The notes beneath the pieces were generated by a model. It was not told the DNA's origin. It saw only the letters and a program-made list of their open reading frames with translations, and did no database searches. This document shows, in pieces, positions 23,190 to 34,354 of a stretch of DNA of 64,000 bases (positions are counted from its first letter, which is position 1; each line of letters begins with the position of its first letter). Origin of the DNA: Combretum micranthum. Its lineage: Eukaryota > Streptophyta > Magnoliopsida > Myrtales > Combretaceae. The stretch covers positions 97,931 through 161,930 of the forward strand of contig JAMXBD010002800.1 in NCBI GenBank assembly GCA_024138025.1. The letters run 5' to 3'. Made by a program: the position numbers and the translations under genes.

Positions 23190-24420
23190 TATTACATCTT
23201 TAAACTTTAACCATCTTCTCCTACTCATTTTATTACTCCTTGTGTTCTTATGGAATTTAACTATAGCATCACAGTCTGTTCTAACTAACATCTTTTTTTA
23301 TTTATCAGAAAAAATCTAAAATTATCTAAGCAATTTACAACACCATTATTTCTCTATCTATACTTGGTAAATTCTTTTCCTTGAACTTTCCACTTATATA
23401 CCTGCAAATTTCTTCAATTTTCCTTTAGCATATTTATGAGGTTTTCTTAACAAAGTTCCTCCCCATCCTAGATCACATCCATCACTTTCAACGATCAAGA
23501 AGTCGTGTCTAGGGTAATCTCAACCTTGGTAACCTTTTGACCTGTTCTTTATTTTCTTATTTGTTTTATGTCCTCTTGGGACAAACTTTTAAAACCTGAA
23601 ATCTTGTTATAAAAGGGTCCTACTAAAGAATTCAAATCTTTTATGAAATGTATTGCATAATTTAGTAAAACTAAAAATTTCTGTAATTGCTTTTTGTTCA
23701 TTTGTTCAGGAAATTCTATTACCTTTTTGACTATGTGTTCTTGTAACTTGATTTTTCCTTCTCCTATTTCTACTCCTAAAAATTCAATATTTTTTTGAAA
23801 AACTGTGCCTTTTTTGTGCTTATTACTATTCCCTATCTTTGAAATTCTGAAAGCACCATCTTTAAATGCCCTACGTGTTCATGTTCGCTTTTGGAAAAAA
23901 CAAGAACATCATCCAAATAAATTGCAGTTAAATCCTTTAGATTTTGAAAAGCTATATTCATTTTTCTTTGAAAAATTGAAGGTGCATTTTTTAATCCAAA
24001 TGGCATAACTTTTCATTGAAAATGTCCTTGTGGATAGGTAAAAGCAGTCCATGGTTGTGACTCTTCATCCATCTTTACCTACCAAAATCCTGATTTACAG
24101 TCAAATTTACTAAATATGTAACAATTTTGTATTTTGTTAACTAATTCAGTTTTGTTAGGAAGATTGTAAGAATCATCCCTTGTGTTATCATTCAATTTCC
24201 TATAATCTATTACCATTCTTGATTTTCCTCTTGCTATTTTACTCTTTTTTCTGACAATGAATGCAGGACTTTTATGTTGACTGTCTAACCTTTCTATGAC
24301 CCCTAATTCCATTAATTCGTTTATGTTCATTTCAAAATCTTCTCTATCTAAATTATCACACTCTATTGCTCTAGAATAAATCCTTAGGCTAGGGTTTATC
24401 ATATCTAATTTACATACTAT
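23190..24420 (-). pseudogene. Pararetrovirus reverse transcriptase and RNase H (copy A)
   Basis: The 24402-24079 frame holds the RT N-terminal fingers (SPAFIVRKKS, RMVIDYRKLND, FDCKSGFW). The catalytic YLDD is encoded at 23905-23919 in another frame, and RNase H sequence (TDGC..., then RRRWLKF) lies to about 23190. This is the caulimovirid RT type (IDYRKLN, PFGLK, YLDD), distinct from the gypsy RT at 62785-63606. In the virus it copies pregenomic RNA from the tRNA-Met primer. Frameshifts and stops interrupt it, while the catalytic box is preserved in reading. Confidence 0.8.
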
Positions 24421-24739
24421 CTCATTCCTTTCCTAAAACCTTGTTGAGTTTTCTCCAAAAATTTCTTCTTTCTTCAAGCTACTAATGATTTGATCAAGAT
24501 CTGGGTAACCTATTTCCAAACCTGAATTTTCCAAAATCCTGTATACCTTTTCCCATTTTACCATTTTTCCGTTTTTTATTTCTCTTTCCTTCCATCCAAC
24601 CTCTTCTTCTAAGAATTCTTTTAATTCTTCAGACTCCTTTGAATTTTCTTCTATCCTTTGTTTACCATTTTCCTTTCCTTAACATTCTCCTAACCTTTGG
24701 CATTCGCAATCATTTTCATTACGTCTTTACAACAGTCTA

Positions 24740-25253
24740 ATGTCTGGTTCTGTATTTTTAAATAATTTTGATATACTATGGCTGGATGTCTTAAAATATT
24801 TACAGTATAATTAATGATTAAAATACCATGGTGATTACTTAAAAGAAAATCTAGTCCTATTATACATCTAATTTTTGAACTACCAAAATTTCATAATTGT
24901 ATCATTCCACTATGCATAGGTATAATCCATTCTTCTCCTGTGAAAAAACTTACTTTATGTTTCTTTATACACCTACATTCCTTTGTTTTATTTCCATGAA
25001 TATCTGAACTAATTCTACATATATCCATTTGCTCTACTTCATCTATAGGTGCTATCCTTTCATCTATCATGTTTCCAATACTACCTGTATCAATTAATGC
25101 ATCTAGTTCTATTGTTTGTGTCTTAAAGAATAACCTTATCCTAATATATATACCTACAAATTTTGTAATATGCCTTTCTTCTAGACTCGACATCTTTAAC
25201 TCCTTAATCCTTTCATCTTTTATCCTTTCCAAAGACATGTTGGCTGCTCCCAT
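24740..25253 (-). pseudogene. Pararetrovirus aspartic protease (copy A)
   Basis: The frame 25253-24891 (120 codons) has the retropepsin active site LIDTGS (DTG encoded at 25083-25091), preceded by the hydrophobic strand ELDA, and followed by GEEWIIPMHSG and a broken GLDFLL-type end near 24850. The domain sits between the Cys box and RT as in other caulimovirid polyproteins, which it would cleave. The equivalent frame in copy B is longer (196 codons). Confidence 0.78.
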
Positions 25254-25366
25254 GTAGCTTCTTATTGTATCTTCATGGCCATCTCCTTCTTCTCTTATTA
25301 TTATCCTTTATTCATATTATCCTTTGCCTTTCCTTTCTCTAAAATTGTTAACCTTTCTTTTATTCT

Positions 25367-25963
25367 CTATATCTCTTCTTCTATCCTGTCTATCTCATTG
25401 TCAATCCTCATTATCCTTTCTCCTATTGCATCTTGTTGAGAAGTTCTATTGACCATAAAACTCTCATTAAAATGAAACCTTTTATTTCTTTGTTCTAGGC
25501 ATATTTTACAAGATTCCATCATACAGCTTCCGCACTGATATCTGAGTTTTGTTATCGGATATCCAGAACAAAATTTGCATGGATGATCTTCTGATCCACT
25601 TCCTTGGGTCCAATTATGCCTACAACTTTCTATGTTTTCTCTTGTGTTCATCATTATATTTTCTATATCTTGCAACATCCTATTTAGCAATTCAACCTTT
25701 TCATCTTGATATTTTATCTCTATTTGTTCTTTGTAAGGATTATGATAATTTTGATTTAAGAACATACCTGTAATATCATTTTCATCCTTACTATCGGATT
25801 CCTCCATCATCATTCCCTGTGGATCTATTATTGAAACTAGACTATAGATTGTTTCCGTATCACTCATGTCTTCATCTATTGCCAAAATGTCTTCATTCAT
25901 GCACTCCACTAGAATGCTAGCCATAGTGTTACTATTATGCCTTTTAGGACATGCCTTTGCCAT
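25367..25963 (-). CDS. Pararetrovirus polyprotein segment with badnavirus-type Cys box (copy A)
   Basis: 198 open codons. They follow a CX2CX4HX4C knuckle encoded at 25990-25949 (CYTC..GH..C) and carry a long acidic spacer. The second motif is at 25579-25499: CKFC, 11 residues, CGSC, 4 residues, CKIC. That spacing, CX2CX11CX2CX4CX2C, is the diagnostic second Cys motif of badnaviruses and relatives, between coat protein and protease. Copy B has lost it because a gypsy element is inserted in the adjacent codons. Confidence 0.8.
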   Translation of the reverse strand: MAKACPKRHNSNTMASILVECMNEDILAIDEDMSDTETIYSLVSIIDPQGMMMEESDSKDENDITGMFLNQNYHNPYKEQIEIKYQDEKVELLNRMLQDIENIMMNTRENIESCRHNWTQGSGSEDHPCKFCSGYPITKLRYQCGSCMMESCKICLEQRNKRFHFNESFMVNRTSQQDAIGERIMRIDNEIDRIEEEI

Positions 25964-25990
25964 GTGTCCTTCTTCATTACAAGTGTAACA
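25949..25990 (-). other. CCHC zinc knuckle of the viral coat protein
   Basis: Minus-strand reading C-X2-C-X4-G-H-X4-C in a lysine-rich context at the C-terminal side of the coat protein region. This motif binds the viral RNA during packaging. Stops occur shortly upstream in the same frame. Confidence 0.8.
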
Positions 25991-26049
25991 CTTTAATTTG
26001 TTCTTATAAACCCTGTTCTTATTGTATTTCCTTACGTGTCTGTCTTATT

Positions 26050-26976
26050 TCAACCATGCTTTTTTACCCTGCTTTTCTTTGCACATTTCCTTTTAGGCAC
26101 ATACTTTGGTTTTGGCCTCCTTTTGTTTCTTTCCTTTGCTCCATATACTTGTGGTGTATAAATAATTTGGTAGAAATTATAATTTCCTCCTTTCAATTGC
26201 CTATTTATTTGTAAAGCTACACATTTTTCTATTAACTTATCTACAAGAAATTTTATCCTAGTTCCTAAGTTATTTAACTCTTCTCCAAGAATTGGTTCAA
26301 CCTTTTCTTTCCATTCTTTGTACACTTCCACTCCTAATGGTCCTGGTAACTTTAAAAATAATTTGTCTGCTATCAGTTTTTCATAATAGCATCCAGCAAT
26401 GATGCAATTATAAAAAAACTCCTGTATATACCTTTTAACAAAACACCAATCCTTTATTTGCAATTGTTCTAAATTTCTTATAGCATCCCTTTGTTGGTCA
26501 TATCCACCAATCTTTGGTGCTTCCTTAGTTAAAACTACTTTTATCTTACTACAAAAATTATATGGATTTGCCCCTAAAGCCTTGTCTATGGCTATGTGTT
26601 GTGGAAAAATTTTCTTATAAGACTCCCACATTGCTCTTGCTGTTTCTCCTAAAAAAGACTCTAAGTATATGTACATCTGGTCTGTGTCTTCTGTTAAAGG
26701 ACTATCTCTCCAAGCTGTGACAACCATTTGTGTCCAATTATCTATCAAGGGTCCCTAACTTTGCGGATCATGTGAACTTATATTGAAGATTTTTCAATTG
26801 TCTATCAAATTCCTTATATCTAATGTTTCAAATGGCATCCTTTTTCCTTTATATATCATATCTTCTATTTCTCTTTCAACATAGTGAGTATAAGGTACTC
26901 TACTTGGGATTCCTTCCCACATGTCTTGTCCTCTATGTGTTACTACAGAGGAATTGTATTTGACCTGTATCTTCAT
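26050..26976 (-). pseudogene. Pararetrovirus coat protein region (copy A)
   Basis: The frames 26976-26794 and 26748-26050 (232 codons) form a basic-ended protein: WTQMVVTAWRDSP, YLESFLGETARAMWESYK, then a C-terminal Lys/Arg-rich tail followed by the zinc knuckle. The G-x-A-R-x-x-W pattern and position before the CCHC motif match caulimovirid capsid proteins. A stop lies at about 26755 and further breaks lie between this frame and the knuckle. Confidence 0.68.
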
Positions 26977-27465
26977 TGTTGTCCATCATGGCATTTTCAG
27001 ATACATGTGTCAAAGTCTCAATATCTCTTGTGATCTTTTCTGTCTCAAAATCTTGTTCTTTGCATTACTTCACCAGCTATTCTAACAAGATTTCTCTTTC
27101 TTGATTTTTCTTTCCAAAACAATAAACATTTCCTTGTTTTGTTTTCTTTCAAACCTTACTTTTGCATTTCTCCTAAAATTCCTTTTTCTTCTAACCATAT
27201 TTCACAAGGAATGGGATCTTCTTCATGTTTTATTAAAAAACCATCTTTCCAATACTGAATTGGCCTTAATGGTTCTTATCATTTGATCCTCATCTTCCTT
27301 TTAAGCTCCATTGTTAGCCTTTATTTCCTGTGCATGGAATTGTATCTAGCATTAAGATACCTTTCCATTTCTTTATCTTCCTAATGTGTCATCAACACAA
27401 CTAGAAGTTGACATCCTATCTCCTCTCCATCCTGAAATGTCTATTTTCTAACACATTCATCATTC

Positions 27466-28330
27466 CTAATGTTCCTCTTTCTCCAAGGTTTGATTAAAAT
27501 TATCTGACTCATCATCCTCATCTCCTGTGGATCTTGGTCTGTCATCATATGACCTAAATCTTAATGAGTATGTGCCATATGGGTTTAGATACATCAAACT
27601 CCCTATAGGAACTCTTCGTGTCTCACTTGCCATGTTCTGTTTACATTCCATTTCTCCTTCTAAAGCAGAAGAATCTATTTCCATGGGTTCTATCATCTTT
27701 ATTCCTTTTGTTGCCATAATCTATGATTCCTTTTATGTCGAGCTTATAAGATATTTCACTATTATTTGTTGTTTTACAAATAAAGCCAATATCTATAAGC
27801 AAGTTCTCACCTATGTGATCTTCATATCCTTTACTTTGAAGTCCTATCTCATGTTGCTGAGATTGTTTATTGAAACCATGAAATTAGGTGCACAGTAGAA
27901 TAGTCCCTTTCCACTATTTACATCTATCTCTATGGTTGCAAATGTGGCCTTTCTTATATCGCCTTTCCATGATTTATCCATTAACATAACTAGGACCTTT
28001 CCTCCTATCTTTTCTCTTGTTAATCTTCTAACTCCTTTAACAATTAGCCCAAGATGGACTAAAGTTTTGCCTGACTTTTTCAACTGCCTTAAAGATTCTT
28101 TTGTGACTACCTTATGTTTAATGGCTCTGTTGTGACTAAGATCCTTTCTTCTCTATTTGACCTGAACAACCCTGTTTTCCAACTTAAGATTCCTGCTTGG
28201 TACAATCTCCTAGGGTTTAATAGAGTAATGACATGGTTCGAATAGATTTCAACATCCTTGTCTATGTCTACTGCTTCTTCCAAATCTATATGATCTCCTT
28301 GTCTTCTTCTTCGATGTTTTCTATCCAAAA
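27466..28330 (-). pseudogene. Pararetrovirus movement protein region (copy A)
   Basis: The frames 28328-28107 and 28083-27844 carry a 30K-type movement protein pattern: LVHLGLIVKGVRRLTREKIG, GGKVLVMLMDKSW, then the conserved stretch ATIEIDVNSGKGLFY and APNFMVSINN. Such proteins form tubules through plasmodesmata. A further acidic segment (27717-27466) leads on to the coat protein. Frameshifts at 28100 and 27840 make it non-functional. Confidence 0.68.
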
Positions 28331-28839
28331 TTCCTACTCTAGAGTGGTTTCTATAAAACTTGTACTAGGTCTAGGGGATTGTAAAACATAAGATTCTCCT
28401 ATGAATGGTCTAAGTCTATCTAAAAACCTTGAATTGTCTTGCATGTTATACCTTTCACCTTGCCTGTTATTCTTTTCCTCACTTTCTTCTTCTACTACCC
28501 TAGTTTCCTGTGGTTCTTCGGATTCTCGAAACATGTTTACTTTGAAAGACACTTCTACTCTCCTTTCATAAAATAAGCCTTTGGTTTGTTTCCTTCTTTC
28601 TTTTCAACTGGTAACCTTTCTAGCCTTCCTATTATTTCTTCTAATTCCTTTTGATGATTATAACTATCTTCTCATATGCCCTTTCTTTTCAAGACTTCAT
28701 CTATGCTACGACTCAACTTATTGACCTTTTGGTGAAGCCTAACCAGTAATGCTATAATTGTGTTGTTTTGCTTAATTGTAGCCTTTATGACATCATTTAC
28801 TGGTTCTGTATTTCCATAAAACCCCTTGGGTGGTTGTAC
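28331..28839 (-). pseudogene. Pararetrovirus polyprotein N-terminal segment, part 1
   Basis: The frames 28866-28672 and 28552-28334 read as charged, helix-forming sequence (IIALLVRLHQKVNKLSRSID) leading to the movement protein. At 28840 the solo LTR interrupts it. Codons before 28840 continue at 32085 after the LTR. I do not recognise a domain. Confidence 0.5.
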
Positions 28840-29542
28840 TGTAAGTCCCTGAATTTTCGGTTCCAAATTAAAGACCTAAGCCCTAATCGAAAGTCAAAAC
28901 GGATCTTTAAGTCAACAAAACCCTAGTTTACCGTAATGGTTTAACTCCGGCATTACCGTTTTCTCTAGCCCTAGAAAACGAAGTTGGAAAAATTAGCTAT
29001 AATGGTTCATAATAGTTATAGGTTGCATAAAAATATCAGATTGAAGAATTTCGAGTGTCCTTTGAACCCGATCGGACATAGTTCTTGAAAAACGTGTCCA
29101 GAAGCCCGGAATAGGAAAATTATTCCAAATATACCATTAGACTCGTAAAAATATAAGATTTTCAAAAATATCAATTTCGTAATTTTTCGGTAGCTAAAAA
29201 TATCATATATCGCTTTTATACGCGTATTTTCTTACTACCGGCATTAAATTGTCATGTCTACTTTTACATTACACTATTCTCTACTATTCTACACTATTCA
29301 TCTATCTCTACTTTTTCTTACAACCTATTCTTACAAACCATACACCTACTTCTTACACATTTTCATTTCCAATACAACTTCACATCTTTCATTTCTTACT
29401 TTTAATTAACAAAATAACAAAAAAATAAATTTCTCTCCTCCCCATACACTCAAATGGCGCTGGCCCTCTCTCTTTATCCCTCAATTTGTTTTGTTTTGTT
29501 TTTCAATTATTTAATTAACACAAATTATCTCCCACATTTTCC

Positions 29543-29550
29543 TATAAATA
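29543..29550 (+). promoter_or_regulatory. LTR TATA box
   Basis: CCTATAAATACCCCC followed by a CT-rich leader with 'cttctttcacacc'. Conserved with the other LTRs of the family. Confidence 0.7.
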
Positions 29551-31334
29551 CCCCCTCATACCTTCACTTCTTTCACACCACTTCTGCACTAAAGTTACTC
29601 TCTCAAATTCTCTCAAGAATTTCTCTCCAAGAAGTTCTTCCAAGAATTCTCTTTAGCTCATCTCCTTTAGGTAAAAATTCTTCAAGAAGTCTCCATATTC
29701 ATCTACTTAGTATGAACTTAATGTATGTTTTCTAAACCATGAAGATTAAGAAAGCAACATTAGGTTCATATTTTGTTTTTGTTCATAATCATAATTTCTT
29801 TATGTTAATTTATGTTTTTTTTTTTTTTATGTTCATTACTATCTAAACATATCTATATAGCTATATATATTTTTTAGAGCATATAAGCTCATTGTCTTGA
29901 AATTTATTTATCTTTCATGCAATTTATTTACTTCAATGCAATTTATTTATTTCAAAGTTGTTTTTAAGACTAGTCATTCTAGCCTTAGACTTGTCCTCAT
30001 CAAGTCAAAACAATTCTTTTTCTTTCTCTTTTCAGGACTAGTCTTTTCTTAGTCCCGGGGTACCTTGATGAAGCTAAGGTCCCAATACTTGAATTATTTC
30101 TTTATATGATTATTCATTTAAGTTATTATGTTCTTTTCATATTTTCATAGTTTATGATTCATATTCATGCATGAACATAATGATTTTGTCTCAACAAAAA
30201 TTTAATAAAGACGTGTTTTCTTAAACTAAAGGTTCATTTTAAATAAATATAGGAAATAGATTTCTTAGAAACTCTAGAACATACTTGGAAAGGATTTTTC
30301 TCAAATAAACAAAAGATTTCATGAAAAACTTATCTTTCATCAAGAATTAGAAATTCTTTTGAAATCATTATAAAGCAACAAAAGTATTATTTTCAAAGTT
30401 GTTTAGAAAATAAAAACTACTCCTTAGGAATTTAAAGTAATTACAGAAGATTAATTTTAGAAATATTCATCTCAAATAACTCAAGAATCCTTTCAAAAGT
30501 AAGATGAGTATTTCAATAAGATCTCAAGTTCAAGTTTTTTAAAACCTTACTTTTTATAAGTTGAGACAACTTCATTTACTTCATACATTTGTCATGAGTC
30601 ATTACATATATATATATATATATATACCTTCCAAAAAGTTTACAAAATACTTAAATATTTATCTTTTCAAATGGGCTTTGTTTCAATAAGGAAAGCAAGT
30701 CCTAGTAAATTCGTGACAAATCTGGTCGCTATCTTTTCGGAACCCAAATGACCTAGTTTTATGAAAATAAGCTTAGAAATGCATAAATCTTTTCGAGTAG
30801 GTAGAAAACGGTGTATTATACGCGAAATTCCGAGTTAAAATGAGCAAGTTATAGCCATTTTAAGTTGGAATTTCCCTTTATACGATTTTTACCGCAATTT
30901 TAAGGAAAGTTTAGATCTTCAAGATAGAAGTCTTATAAAAGACTCATGTTGGGTATTTCATCTTGTTTAGGTGACGAGGACCCGAGATCGTCTATCCGGA
31001 GGACTACTTTGATTAAATCCACCGATATGAGTGAGTTAATTCTTTTCCTAAGTTCATTTCCTTGATTGTGCTTGTAATTAGTAGCACTAGAAAATTAGGA
31101 AAAGATAAATGAACAATTTTCATGAAATAATTGTTGAATGAAAGTTAAGTATATCGAAAGACGATATGTTAAATAAGTGTGACTTATGTATTGAGATGAT
31201 GAAATTATGGATGATCGCCTTTATTATGAAATCCAACTTATATGGTTAAATGCTTAATGGAAATTTATTCATGCATCATATACATAAGTCGCATTTGTTC
31301 ACTACTTTTCTTCGTGTGGGGAAATGAGGAAAGG

Positions 31335-31425
31335 GTAATGGTGGCTGTAGGAGCCGGTAAGTACATGGTGGCTAGTAGGAGCCTGAAAGTCTACAGGGCA
31401 AGTAGGAGCCGGTAAATCTGCAGAT
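31335..31425. repeat. Imperfect 33-40 bp tandem repeat in solo LTR
   Basis: Three units with the core 'gtaggagcc(g/t)g(a/t)aa' at about 31347, 31373 and 31406, each followed by a 'tctaca/tctgca'-like end. Confidence 0.6.
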
Positions 31426-32089
31426 AATGATGGTCGTATGGGCCTATAACCTCCCAACCCTTGTCATGGAGGGCGTTAAATCCATGCTACACTTGATTTC
31501 CAGTTAATCATGTGTATCTTGCTTGTTCATACGATTGGTGCATTTTCATATGCTTTGATTAAATACTTGGTTGATTTTTGGAAATGTCTTACAGTTGGAA
31601 TTATCTCACTAAGCTAGTCATGCTTATACCCTTATAGGTTTCTATTACAATATGATTACCTATGGTTGGCCCTGAGGAGCCCCGTGTGCCAGGTACGAGT
31701 GTAAGCTACTAGGAGTTTTTGGAGGAAGTTTATATATTTTTATCTTTGAACATAGACTTCTAGGAAAAATCTCTATAGTAGACTTATGTAGTAGATATGT
31801 TTATTTTGATATTAGTATTTTTTATTAAAGACTTTAAGGCAGGGGAATGCCCCTAAGATGATGTATGAATTTATGATGAAATGAAGATCTTATGATTATC
31901 TATTCAAGTTCATGCTTGTTTTTGCTATCTATTTAAACGTAACACCCCTATGAGTCTCCTACTATCTGGAAGCACGCCTTGCATATGATATCGAAGCTCC
32001 TGCATGACTACGGTTTGTCATTCATTTGCTTTAATATTATATGCGGCGGACTGCCACGTTTTGGGTACCCTCTGGGGCATGACATGTAC

Positions 32090-33010
32090 AAACTCCTTTG
32101 TGTCTTCTAAGTCAAATATGTAGTCTTCATCTGCATCTAAGCCACCATGACTAATCATTCTAACAATGTTTTCTTTATCTCCTGTACCATTCTTTCTGTT
32201 CCTTTTCCTAAATCAGCTAACCTTGTTGCTTCTTTCCTTAATTCATTTATTATTAGTCTTGATTTCTTTTTACTTCTTCCTTCTGTGCTTGTCTTATAGC
32301 ATTTATATGTTATGACTCCTTTAACTTCCTTTCTATATCGACCTGTGTTTGTTTATGTAATCAACCTTTTCTATTATCTCCTTAACTTGTTTATCTTTAC
32401 TTTCATTCAATTTCCTAAAAGTTGTGAGCTTTGTAAAGAGTGCCTAAATCCTTGTGAACACATGTGCTAAAAGATATAATTAAGTTTACTATGTTATAAC
32501 TGCAGGTGATCTGAATGCAACAACTGCGGTAATGCTTAAAATAACAAAGATGAGAAAAAACTATTATTTCCTACTTGTACCCTATTAGCTCCTTGATTTC
32601 TAGATTTAGCCAATCAAAATTCCTACTCATGAAGTTTTGTGCTAGTAATATTCAAGGATCTATTAACCTAATATGACTTAAATGTTTTCCTAATCCATTT
32701 ATGCCTTCCTTGTCCTTTAATTTGTAAGGTACCTTTCAAAACCTTCCTTTAAATATATATAAAGCCTATCCTCTGCTAAAAATGGTGGATGTGTATGAAT
32801 TATTCCCCTACTTTCTTAATTTTTTCATTCAAATCTGTGAGATTAACCTATATTTTTGATCCTAACTGTGTAATATAACTTTCTACTTTTTCTACATTTA
32901 AAATTTCTAAAATATCTACTGATTGTAGGAAATCATATAGCTTCCTATCATAATTACTACTTCCTATGATCCTACCAAAACTTCAACTCATCCCGTCATG
33001 CTTATGTCTA
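32090..33010 (-). pseudogene. Pararetrovirus polyprotein N-terminal segment, part 2
   Basis: No frame longer than 60 codons survives. Minus-strand readings are lysine/glutamate-rich and coiled-coil-like near 32200-32450, and more mixed near 32700-33000. They are probably the N-terminal part of the polyprotein or a separate badnavirus-like ORF1. Too decayed to assign. Confidence 0.4.
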
Positions 33011-33071
33011 AGCCTTCATAATTTATCCTTTGAGTTATCCTTTCTATATCTTTTTCAATTTGGTCTATGAT

Positions 33072-33272
33072 CTAAAGAGTCATTTTATGATGCTTTAAAA
33101 GTTCCTTTTCTTCAGATTCCGTCTGATATTTTCCCTTTTCCAAAGCCTTTTCAATTCCTTTAATATCCTTTTTCCAGAATTCTAATCTCTCTTGTTTTGC
33201 CTTTATGTGATCCTTTAGCCTTTTTATCCATTGGTTTTTATCTTTTATGTATTCAACAAAATTATGCGTCAC
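33072..33272 (-). CDS. Small coiled-coil ORF iii of the pararetrovirus
   Basis: 66 codons, highly charged (Lys, Glu), predicted coiled coil. It opens THNFVEYIKDKNQWIKRLKD, with an ATG-to-GTG change at the presumed start (the sister ORF at 33541 has ATG before the same Thr-His). Resembles ORFs i and ii next to it. Badnaviruses have small coiled-coil ORFs 1 and 2 before the polyprotein, virion-associated in the case of ORF2. Homology to those is not shown. Confidence 0.5.
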   Translation of the reverse strand: MTHNFVEYIKDKNQWIKRLKDHIKAKQERLEFWKKDIKGIEKALEKGKYQTESEEKELLKHHKMTL

Positions 33273-33415
33273 ACCATCATGCTACTTATCAATCCGTCAT
33301 AATATCTCATTAGTTCATTATAACTTATGATTTCTTTTTCTCTTGTGTAAATTACATCCAAAATAAATCTAAATTATGAACATGTAGTCGGTTTTATTAT
33401 ATTTCCTTTTAACCT

Positions 33416-33541
33416 TCATTCTAATTCTATCATTTGCCTATTAACTCTTTCTAAATTCTTTTCTATATTTTTTACACGATTCTTATACCTTTTTATTGCA
33501 TCCTTATACCTTTTAATATACTCTATATATTTATGTGTCAT
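33416..33541 (-). CDS. Small coiled-coil ORF ii of the pararetrovirus
   Basis: 41 codons starting ATG at 33541: MTHKYIEYIKRYKDAIKRYK, then alternating Lys/Ile/Glu helix residues to the stop at 33416-33418. Its N-terminus is plainly related to ORF iii (MTH-x-(I/V)-EYIK pattern) and ORF i. Probably truncated by a stop. Confidence 0.5.
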   Translation of the reverse strand: MTHKYIEYIKRYKDAIKRYKNRVKNIEKNLERVNRQMIELE

Positions 33542-33669
33542 AATCTTCAAACATCAAATGTTTCCTGGAATTTATTAACAAATCTATTATATCATATATT
33601 ACATCTACTATATCAGAAATTACAGCTATTATACAAAGATACCAAATAAATGTAAAATTCAAAACCATA

Positions 33670-33939
33670 TCATCCTATGAACCTTATTATATTATCTTCA
33701 CAAATCTTCATTCTGCGCCTTATTTCTTCAATAAAATTATAATGATTATGTAAATTACTGTATATCCTTGTTCTTTGCTGGGTGCTTATAAAGTTCCCGT
33801 TCCTTGGAGTTGGGTCCTCAAAGTGTAACTCCAAAAGACTTTCAAGCTGTTCTATGTATTGTTTTGTTCTTCTTTTAATATCCCTTAGCCTTTTAATTTC
33901 CTTTCCTTGGTCCTTGATGTATTCCTTGATAAACAACAT
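33670..33939 (-). CDS. Small coiled-coil ORF i of the pararetrovirus
   Basis: 89 codons, first ORF downstream of the leader. Begins MLFIKEYIKDQGKEIKRLRD and continues as a basic amphipathic helix with YIEQLESLLEL. Shares the EYIK-x-x-x-x-x-IKR-(L/Y) pattern with ORFs ii and iii, suggesting triplication of one small gene. Function unknown. Confidence 0.55.
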   Translation of the reverse strand: MLFIKEYIKDQGKEIKRLRDIKRRTKQYIEQLESLLELHFEDPTPRNGNFISTQQRTRIYSNLHNHYNFIEEIRRRMKICEDNIIRFIG

Positions 33940-34342
33940 TCACTACAACCATTCATAACCAAACATATTATTTAAAATTTCTTCAACAGAATATGTTTCT
34001 TCTATAATATAAACATAAGCATAAGAGTCATAAAATACGAGCTGGATAATCTTTAAAATTAGATAGTATGTAAAACAGTATTTAAACGACAAAACATAAA
34101 CAGATAAAACTAAGTAAAAATAGTAAAGAAAATAAACAACTTATATTGAACAATAAAATTAAACAAGACAGAGACTTAAATCTAAACAAAATATTAAACA
34201 ACAAAATATAAGAACATAATATAATAATAAAGCTGGATAGTGATAATATTCAAGTAGTAACAAAACTGAAAATCATATAACATAAAACTGGATAATTTAA
34301 ACGAAACTATTAAACAAAGTTTTAAGATATAAAGATAACGTG
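33940..34342 (-). other. Pararetrovirus leader
   Basis: About 400 bases, A-rich on the plus strand, with no ORF of note, between the PBS and the first small ORF. Corresponds to the leader of the pregenomic RNA. Confidence 0.55.
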
Positions 34343-34354
34343 GCTCTGATACCA
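34343..34354 (-). other. Pararetrovirus tRNA-Met primer-binding site
   Basis: The minus strand reads TGGTATCAGAGC, a full match to the 3' end of plant initiator tRNA-Met, the primer of caulimovirids. It directly adjoins the terminal repeat and sets position 1 of the viral map by convention. Confidence 0.9.

Larger units (their letters stand above)
13967..25503. repeat. Segmental duplication, copy A
   Basis: Collinear with 45984-57732 in the same orientation. Compared by eye, most lines agree at about 19 bases in 20, with small indels. It includes a gypsy LTR remnant, unknown spacer, a complete solo LTR with target duplication, more spacer, a TG microsatellite and about 5 kb of pararetrovirus. 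Larger differences: about 65 bases present at 47083-47150 are missing near 15085, about 135 bases at 47320-47456 are missing near 15260, and about 35 bases at 15620 are missing in copy B. Confidence 0.92.
28840..32084 (+). mobile_element. Solo LTR inside the pararetrovirus, TSD TGTAC
   Basis: It starts TGTAAGTCCC at 28840 and ends GGGGCATGACA at 32084 (3245 bp), with TGTAC repeated at 28835-28839 and 32085-32089. No internal region is present. Same family as the LTRs at 10533 and 15832. It postdates the viral integration and splits the viral polyprotein. Small ORFs inside it are not genes. Confidence 0.93.

Noticed and set aside
24079..24402. RT fragment first considered as Ty3/gypsy
   Set aside because: The IDYRKLN...YLDD wording, two Cys motifs, a 30K-type movement protein and lack of an integrase place it in a pararetrovirus.
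28840..32084. Considered as a pair of LTRs with an internal region
   Set aside because: No coding domains, no PBS or PPT inside, and one continuous LTR by comparison with relatives.
34343..34354. Match to the 3' end of initiator tRNA-Met
   Set aside because: Not a tRNA gene: only 12 bases match, with no cloverleaf around it. It is a primer-binding site.
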